Positions 7,426 through 12,175 of a stretch of DNA of 12,175 nt are shown piece after piece; positions within the stretch are counted from its first letter, which is position 1; every line of letters begins with the position of its first letter. The translations under genes were made by a program, and so were the position numbers. The notes under the pieces were generated by a model. That model ran no database searches. It worked only from the letters and a program-made list of their open reading frames with translations, and was not told the origin of the DNA. Source of the stretch: Candidatus Latescibacterota bacterium (GTDB taxonomy: Bacteria; Latescibacterota; MVCY01); contig DAOVPH010000021.1 in the NCBI GenBank assembly GCA_030629295.1, positions 1-12,175 on the forward strand. The letters run 5' to 3'.

Positions 7426-7479
7426 CTAACACCTCCAGAGCGGGGTGGATCGCAAAGTTGACAGAAAATGCTCCTGGTT

Positions 7480-7606
7480 TTAGTATTTGGAGACCTCGGC
7501 CAATCCTTTCTCAACCAGCTCCTCATTCAGTGCCTTCTCAGAGTCTCCCAGGTACACCTTTGCCAGCCATCTTTTCTACCTCCAGGGTCAGTAACTGCTC
7601 TTTCGG
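7480..7606 (-). pseudogene. Remnant resembling an SNase-type nuclease domain
   Basis: Read on the minus strand, two adjacent frames give pieces that together look like part of a staphylococcal-nuclease-type domain. The first reads KEQLLTLEVEK (about 7603-7571). The second reads RWLAKVYLGDSEKALNEE followed by LVEKGLAEVSKY (7572-7483), ending at a TAA (7480-7482). SNase domains typically read G-R-x-L-A-x-V-Y, then L-N-E-E-L-V-x-x-G-L-A at this place. The frame changes at about 7571-7577, and the D-R-Y-G stretch expected there is missing, so a small deletion is likely. Stops close both frames upstream (7576-7578 and 7607-7609). The 5' part of the gene is absent, and the remnant overlaps the last codons of pyrE. 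It is judged non-functional. Confidence 0.45.
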
Positions 7607-8169
7607 CTACCTGGCTTAACCAGTCTTACCCCTTTGGCACAGAGGGGACAGTATTTGGGCTGGTAGGTGACCACCTCCATCTGGATAAGGGAGTCCAAGG
7701 GCACGCTGAACCGGGCCTTCCCGCCGCTTCGATCCACCAGACAGCCCACACCGACGATCTTGCCGCCGTTTGCCTCTACTAAATCGATCACCTCGTGTAT
7801 CGAGCCTCCGGTGGTTACCACATCTTCAACAACCAGAGTTTTCTCTCCTGGGGAGATCTCAAATCCGCGTCTGAGCGTCATCCGGCCGGCCTCTCGCTCG
7901 GTAAAGATGGTGCGCATATCCAGCGCCCGTCCCACTTCGCAGGCCACCACGATTCCCCCAATGGCCGGGGCGATTACCAGTTCAATCTTTCTGTCCTTAA
8001 ATCCCTCTGCCAGTCGACCGCACAACTGTTGGGCATATTTCGGATACTGCAGGACCTTGGCACATTGAAAATAGGTAGGACTGTGAAGGCCCGAGGTAAG
8101 CAGGAAATGGCCAGAGAGAAGGGCGCCAGTCTTTTTGAATATCTCTAAAATTTCTCCTTGGGTAAGCAT
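7588..8169 (-). CDS. pyrE: Orotate phosphoribosyltransferase
   Basis: This 193-aa enzyme makes orotidine 5'-phosphate from orotate and PRPP, the fifth step of UMP synthesis, in the cytoplasm. The PRPP-binding signature is LVVEDVVTTGGSIHEV at residues about 112-127. The orotate-side region SGHFLLTSGLHSPTYFQ is at about 19-35, and EREAGRMTLRRGF holds the flexible catalytic loop. The C-terminal CPLCAKGVRLVKPGSR is typical of one bacterial PyrE subgroup, and the length is normal. The ATG at 8169 has a purine-rich GGGGGAG site overlapping the stop of pyrF, which lies 13 bases upstream. The two genes are therefore very likely co-transcribed and translationally coupled. Confidence 0.96.
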   Translation of the reverse strand: MLTQGEILEIFKKTGALLSGHFLLTSGLHSPTYFQCAKVLQYPKYAQQLCGRLAEGFKDRKIELVIAPAIGGIVVACEVGRALDMRTIFTEREAGRMTLRRGFEISPGEKTLVVEDVVTTGGSIHEVIDLVEANGGKIVGVGCLVDRSGGKARFSVPLDSLIQMEVVTYQPKYCPLCAKGVRLVKPGSRKSSY

Positions 8170-8182
8170 TTTTATTCTCCCC

Positions 8183-8992
8183 CTATTTTCTGTAAATGTT
8201 AATCCTTTCCCTCAGCCTTTGGGTTGCTGCTCTGGCTTTCTGGGCGAAATCTGTCCCATCCGAAGCGTAGATTATTCCCCGAGACGAGTTTATGATGGCC
8301 AGTTGGCCTTGTTTATCTGTCCCCCAGCGGACAGATGCCTCTAAATCACCGCCCTGGACACCGATGCCCGGGATAAGAAAGGGCAACCGGGGGGCAATCT
8401 GACGGATTTTCTTCAACTGCTCAGGACGGGTAGCTCCCACTACCAGTCCACAGCAGCCGCCCTTGCTCCATTGGACGACCCTCTCGGCAACATGCTCGTA
8501 AACAGGGCTGCCCTCAGAAAAAAGATACTGGAACTCCTCTGCCCCGGCATTGGAGGTGAGACAGAGGACAAAGACACACTTGTCGGGATATTCCAGAAAC
8601 GGCTCTGCGGCATCGAAACCCATATAGGGATTTACTGTAACCGCATCGGCACCCAATCCCTGATAAAACGCCTGGGCATACATCCTGGCTGTATTGCCAA
8701 TGTCTCCCCGTTTGGCATCCACAATAACCGGGATATGAGAGGGTATGGCCTCGATAGTCTGCTTAAGTGTCCTCCATCCCTCTGCGCCCAACGCCTCGTA
8801 GAAGGCGATATTTGGCTTGTAAGCGCACACCAAATCTGCCGTTGCCTCGATGATCTCCCGGTTAAAGTCCAAGACGGGATTGTCTGCCTTCAGTAGGTGC
8901 TTCGGCAACTTGGAAACATCTGTGTCCAGCCCAACGCACAACAGACTGTCGTTCTTCTTACTGGCTGCTAAAAGCTGTTCAATGAATTTCAT
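8183..8992 (-). CDS. pyrF: Orotidine 5'-phosphate decarboxylase, type 2
   Basis: This 269-aa enzyme converts orotidine 5'-phosphate to UMP, the last step of pyrimidine synthesis. The catalytic motif DAKRGDIGNT is at residues 92-101, with Asp92, Lys94 and Asp97 forming the charged network. LLCVGLD near 17-23 and the phosphate-binding end INSSRGIIYAS at about 234-244 are intact. The length and motif spacing fit the longer type 2 subfamily rather than the about 230-aa type 1. ATG 8992 is chosen because AAGGA (9000-9004) lies 7 bases upstream and MKFIEQLL is the usual family start. A GTG at 9019 would add nine residues encoded by a repeat. The gene is the first of the pyrF-pyrE pair. Confidence 0.95.
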   Translation of the reverse strand: MKFIEQLLAASKKNDSLLCVGLDTDVSKLPKHLLKADNPVLDFNREIIEATADLVCAYKPNIAFYEALGAEGWRTLKQTIEAIPSHIPVIVDAKRGDIGNTARMYAQAFYQGLGADAVTVNPYMGFDAAEPFLEYPDKCVFVLCLTSNAGAEEFQYLFSEGSPVYEHVAERVVQWSKGGCCGLVVGATRPEQLKKIRQIAPRLPFLIPGIGVQGGDLEASVRWGTDKQGQLAIINSSRGIIYASDGTDFAQKARAATQRLRERINIYRK

Positions 8993-9000
8993 CTTGTGTT

Positions 9001-9113
9001 CCTTTAGTCTCTTGGCCACAAAGACACTAAGATACCAAGACTGAATAATCCTTTGTGTCTTTGCCTGCCCCGTAGAGAAGAACGACCGTATCGGGGTGCC
9101 TTAGTGGCTAAAT
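9001..9113. repeat. Imperfect palindromic intergenic repeat
   Basis: The gap between priA and pyrF is nearly filled by an inverted repeat. The left arm (9001-9031, with GGCCACAAAGACACTAAG at 9014-9031) is complementary, with mismatches, to the right arm. The right arm is CTTTGTGTCTTTG (9051-9063) continued by TGCCTTAGTGGCTAAAT (9097-9113). The right arm is split by a second small palindromic insert. The left arm supplies the ribosome binding site of pyrF. Repeats of the CTTTGTGTCTTTGTG type are, from memory, dispersed in many environmental genomes. It may act as a MITE-like element or in transcript processing. Confidence 0.55.
9066..9096. repeat. Small hairpin element inserted in the larger repeat
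   Basis: A 31-base stretch with CCCCG (9068-9072) and CGGGG (9092-9096) near its ends interrupts the right arm of the surrounding repeat. TGCC occurs just before it (9062-9065) and just after it (9097-9100). This is what a 4-base target duplication would look like. Removing the insert and one TGCC restores a continuous arm (CTTTGTGTCTT-TGCC-TTAGTGGC). Confidence 0.4.
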
Positions 9114-9126
9114 AGTTACCTCCTTC

Positions 9127-11535
9127 CTACATCATCTCCACCGGGTCAACATCTAAGATCGTCCTTACTCCCCTTTTCCCCTTCAATCTGTGGTTGCACT
9201 GCTGAACGAGTTCCCGAAGGGTCTTGGATGATTTGCCCCTGAGGAGGATTTGCCAGCGGAAGGCACTTTTTACTTTTCCCCGATAAGCCTCGGAGGGACC
9301 CAGAATCTGTATTCTCTTAGAGGCAACTTCCCGCAGAAACTGGGCGTAATCCTGAGCCACAGAGACTACATCCTCTGAGACTTTGCCCTGAAATATTACA
9401 CTAATTAACCTGCCCCAGGGCGGATAGTTCAACTCTTTTCGGTCGGCAAGTTCTCGGCGGGCAAATCCATCAAAATCGTGATTCTTAAAGTACCTAATAG
9501 CCCAATTCCCCGAAGAGTATGTCTGCACGACTACCTCTCCCCCTGTTAGTCCGGAAGTCAATTGAGTCAGCAGGTGGAAGGTCTTCTCGGCGGCCCGAAA
9601 ATCGGACAGGTTCAGGCAACTGTCAGCCAGCACAACCGCTAACAGGCTCACCTTAGGGAAATACATCCCCTTAGCGATCATCTGAGTACCCAGGAGGATA
9701 TCCGCCCGGTTGTCCTGAGCAAACTGCAGCAACCGCCGGTAGGAATCTTTTCGCTTCGTTGTATCCAGGTCCACTCTGAGCACCTTCGTCCCAGGGAAGA
9801 GAGAGTGGAGAGTTTTTTCTACCTGTTCGGTGCCGATCCCTCCTAAGCGGATATCATAGCCCTGACACTGGGGACAGGCACTGGGGGCTTTTTGGTTAAA
9901 TCCGCAGTAATGGCACACCATCTGGTGCTCCTCCCGATGGTAGGTGAGACTCACCTGGCAGTTCTGGCAGTGGGGAACAAAGCCGCATTGGCTGCACTGA
10001 AGGTAAGTGGCGTAGCCCCGGCGGTTCTGAAACAGCACCGCCTGTTTGCCCTGTTGAAGAGAGGTATTCAACTTTTCGCAAAGCAAGGGAGACAAAATTG
10101 TTCTCTTTTTTACTTTCGTCGAGCGCAGGCCTCGGATGTCGACAATTGTGACTTTGGGCAGAGGGCTGTTGGCCTCTCGGGGAAGGCAACAGAGGGAAAA
10201 CTTGCCTGTGGAAGCATTGTGATAGGACTCCAGAGAAGGAGCCGCCGAACCGAGCAAAACCACCGCCTCAGCCATCTTTGCCCGCACAATCGCCACATCC
10301 CGGGCGTGATATCGCGGACTGGACTCACATTTGTAGGAGGGATCTTGCTCTTCGTCCACTACAATCAGTCCCAAATCTCTCACCGGAGCAAACACCGCCG
10401 AACGAGGGCCTATTACCACCCGTTTTCTGCCTTCTCTAACCTGCCGCCACAGCCTGTACCTCTCCGCATCCGAGAACCGACTATGAAGCACCGCTGTCTG
10501 CTGTCCCAAAGTCGTCCGGAGATGCTCAAACAGCCTGGCGCTCGAAAATATCTCCGGAACCAGTATAATAACGCCCTTTCCCTCTCGGAGCACAGCAGAG
10601 ATTGCCTGCAGGTAAAGGGGCGTTCTATCTGCACCAGGAGAGCTTTGTAAGAGGATTGTCTGATAGCGACCCCCAGCCAGAACCTGTTCAATCTGCTGGG
10701 ACGTTTTTAACTGAGTCGGGGATAGATCCAGTTCCCCAACCGTCTGACCATCTTTTTCGCTGGAGAAGGAGGCTTCAGGTTCCTCAAAGCAGAGCTCTAC
10801 CAGACCTTTTTTCTCCAGTCCCTTTACTACATCGGCTTCTACACCCCACTTTCTTTTTAAATGAAGGGCAACCAGCTGGCCTCCATTTTCTCCAAGGATT
10901 TCCAACAGGTGAGCCTGGCGAGGGGCTTTTTTCTTTAGACCTTCGATTTGCTGTTTTAGCTTTGCCGGATCGTTTTCGGTCAGTCGCACCACCCGTTCTT
11001 CTCTGGCCCTTATCGCCACGTAGCCCATCTGTTCCAGATCGTAGATAGCGGCATAGAGGGCTTCCTTTCCCAGTTCCTTCTCCAATCCCGAAAGGCTTCT
11101 GGTCCCCTTCTGGAGAAGAGACTCCAGCACTGCCTGGTGTTTTTTTCTCTCGATTGTTTCAGGCAAAGGATGTTGCAGCTTCGGTTCTCTCAGTATGAGG
11201 TACTCGCTGCCCCCGAAATGGATACCAGAGGGCAGGGCGGTGTTCAGTACCTCTCCCCAACTCGACAGGTAGTATTCTGCCACCCAGCGGGTGAGTCGGA
11301 GCATCTGCGGGTCAAAGGCAGGATAGGGGTCGAGGACATCTGAAATCGGCTTAAGCTCGGAGAGTTCAGTCTCTTGGCTTAGGTCTGTCACAAACCCGGT
11401 CAGCAGGCGTCTTCCCAGGGGCGCCCAGACCCGGCTGCCCCTTTGGACCAGTTGGCTTAACATCTCAGGAATTATGTAACTGAAGTACTTCTCGGTGGGA
11501 AGAGGGAAGACAACCTGGGCGATTTTCTCTTGCAT
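9127..11535 (-). CDS. priA: PriA-like primosomal protein lacking helicase motifs (pseudohelicase)
   Basis: This 802-aa protein has the full length and domain order of PriA, the replication-restart protein that loads the primosome at stalled forks. Residues 1-100 form the N-terminal 3' DNA-binding domain (VVFPLP, then PLGRR near 38-43). All eight zinc-site cysteines are present (C514/517, C523/526, C541/544, C554/557), as are the FQNRRGYA and RYHARD segments. The ATPase is degraded at every motif. Walker A, usually GVTGSGKTE, reads SSPGADRTP at 298-306, losing the lysine. DEEH is DEEQ (394-397). GSATPS is GSAAPS (429-434). AKGHDFP is AKGMYFP (621-627). The QVAGRAGR motif VI reads QLTSGLTGG (658-666), losing both arginines. 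The frame is intact, so the changes are not decay by frameshift. PriAs without helicase activity are known in Actinobacteria and Deinococcus. ATP-driven unwinding is probably lost and a scaffold role kept. The upstream ribosome binding site is weak (AGAGAGA). Confidence 0.92.
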   Translation of the reverse strand: MQEKIAQVVFPLPTEKYFSYIIPEMLSQLVQRGSRVWAPLGRRLLTGFVTDLSQETELSELKPISDVLDPYPAFDPQMLRLTRWVAEYYLSSWGEVLNTALPSGIHFGGSEYLILREPKLQHPLPETIERKKHQAVLESLLQKGTRSLSGLEKELGKEALYAAIYDLEQMGYVAIRAREERVVRLTENDPAKLKQQIEGLKKKAPRQAHLLEILGENGGQLVALHLKRKWGVEADVVKGLEKKGLVELCFEEPEASFSSEKDGQTVGELDLSPTQLKTSQQIEQVLAGGRYQTILLQSSPGADRTPLYLQAISAVLREGKGVIILVPEIFSSARLFEHLRTTLGQQTAVLHSRFSDAERYRLWRQVREGRKRVVIGPRSAVFAPVRDLGLIVVDEEQDPSYKCESSPRYHARDVAIVRAKMAEAVVLLGSAAPSLESYHNASTGKFSLCCLPREANSPLPKVTIVDIRGLRSTKVKKRTILSPLLCEKLNTSLQQGKQAVLFQNRRGYATYLQCSQCGFVPHCQNCQVSLTYHREEHQMVCHYCGFNQKAPSACPQCQGYDIRLGGIGTEQVEKTLHSLFPGTKVLRVDLDTTKRKDSYRRLLQFAQDNRADILLGTQMIAKGMYFPKVSLLAVVLADSCLNLSDFRAAEKTFHLLTQLTSGLTGGEVVVQTYSSGNWAIRYFKNHDFDGFARRELADRKELNYPPWGRLISVIFQGKVSEDVVSVAQDYAQFLREVASKRIQILGPSEAYRGKVKSAFRWQILLRGKSSKTLRELVQQCNHRLKGKRGVRTILDVDPVEMM

Positions 11536-11644
11536 CTGTTCTCTCTGCCGTTTTTACACCTTGGGCTCAGGCTCATTTGGTTTAGACGTCTTCATAAGGT
11601 AAGATCTTGAAATTTAGGCCCTATCCGTTCACGGGAAACCCAAC

Positions 11645-12175
11645 TCAATCGTCCTTCTCAGGCAAAACCCCTGATATTCCAAACTCTTCTTTGACTTCGG
11701 CAAACATTTTTACTGCAAAATCAAGATCTTCCAGGGAGTGAGCAGCGGAAATCTGCGTCCGGATTCTTGCCGTTCCCTTGGGAACCACAGGATAGAAGAA
11801 GCCGATAACATATACTCCTTTTTCAAGGAGCCTGGAGGCCATCTTTTGTGCCAGCACTGCATCACCAAGCATGATCGGTACGATAGGATGGGAACCGGGA
11901 TTAATGGCGAACCCCTTTTCCGATATTCTTTCTCTGAAGTAGCAGGTATTTTCTTCGAGCTTATCCCGCAGAGTCGTTGATGACGAGATCATATCAAGGG
12001 CTTTTAGGGATGCGCATACGATGCTGGGAGCGAGGGTATTGGAAAAAAGATAGGGCCGTGAACGCTGACGCAGCACGTCAATGATTTCTTTCCTACCGCT
12101 GGTATAGCCGCCGCTAGCTCCGCCGAGTGCCTTTCCAAGTGTACCGGTAATTATATCTACCCGGTTCAGTACACC
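11645..12175 (-). CDS. kbl: Glycine C-acetyltransferase (2-amino-3-ketobutyrate CoA ligase), partial
   Basis: The C-terminal 176 residues of a PLP-dependent alpha-oxoamine synthase run off the right edge of the window, so the 5' half is missing. Visible are the PLP-binding lysine in TGTLGKALGGASGGYT (lysine codon at 12131-12133), LRQRSRPYLFSN, IPIMLGDA and GFFYPVVPKGTARIRTQ. All match Kbl closely, more so than the related BioF, HemA or SPT enzymes. Kbl cleaves 2-amino-3-ketobutyrate with CoA to glycine and acetyl-CoA, following threonine dehydrogenase in threonine breakdown. Whether tdh lies upstream cannot be seen. The gap of 109 bases to priA on the same strand shows no clear terminator or promoter. 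Confidence 0.93.
   Translation of the reverse strand, partial: GVLNRVDIITGTLGKALGGASGGYTSGRKEIIDVLRQRSRPYLFSNTLAPSIVCASLKALDMISSSTTLRDKLEENTCYFRERISEKGFAINPGSHPIVPIMLGDAVLAQKMASRLLEKGVYVIGFFYPVVPKGTARIRTQISAAHSLEDLDFAVKMFAEVKEEFGISGVLPEKDD

Noticed and set aside
7468..8148. Plus-strand frames opposite pyrE and its downstream region
   Set aside because: They are shadows of pyrE and of the decayed SNase-like fragment, with no ribosome binding sites or recognisable protein features.
8990..9019. GTG 9019 as the pyrF start
   Set aside because: It adds nine residues encoded by a repeat and has no good ribosome binding site. ATG 8992 has AAGGA at 7 bases and the usual family N-terminus.
9892..10650. 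252-aa open frame opposite priA
   Set aside because: It is antisense to conserved PriA coding sequence and its translation resembles no protein; the length reflects codon use of the real gene.

Overview
The window is bacterial chromosomal DNA of intermediate GC content. It starts inside the 3' end of a 23S rRNA gene, followed by a 5S rRNA gene, and holds a mix of housekeeping and lineage-specific genes. The mix is an ECF-type sigma factor with extra C-terminal domains, a DUF5916-type surface protein, a B12-binding radical SAM enzyme, a PriA without helicase motifs, and several palindromic intergenic repeats. This suggests an uncultured or deep-branching lineage, for example an FCB-like or other candidate phylum. 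Nothing in the sequence fixes the phylum, and this placement is inference.

Left part, plus strand: 23S rRNA 3' end (1-513), spacer, 5S rRNA (578-695), about 400 bases without a gene, then a 502-codon gene (1093-2601). That gene encodes an ECF sigma factor (regions 2 and 4) joined to a TPR-like segment and a complete GHKL (histidine-kinase-type) ATP-binding domain. It is the most unusual protein in the window. Next comes a consensus sigma-70-type promoter (2645-2673) and a roughly 330-base leader with several exact inverted repeats, a possible 32-aa reading frame with a perfect ribosome binding site, and a T-run attenuator-like structure. The leader precedes a secreted CBM9-like/DUF5916 beta-barrel protein (3011-5146). 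A B12-binding/radical SAM/DUF4070-type enzyme (5265-6743) follows on the same strand.

Centre: a twin-hairpin repeat with GTAGGGGC/GCCCCTAC ends (6872-6929) lies between the convergent gene sets.

Right part, minus strand, in transcription order: kbl (5' end outside the window), priA, a composite palindromic repeat, pyrF, pyrE, a decayed fragment resembling a staphylococcal-nuclease (SNase) domain, and a GNAT acetyltransferase. pyrF and pyrE are 13 bases apart and probably co-translated; they carry out the last two steps of UMP synthesis. PriA keeps its N-terminal DNA-binding region and all eight zinc-binding cysteines. It has lost the key residues of the Walker A, B, III, V and VI helicase motifs, so it looks like a pseudohelicase that could still serve as a replication-restart scaffold.

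The best candidates for something new are the sigma-TPR-GHKL fusion, the structured leader with its small reading frame, and the pseudohelicase PriA.
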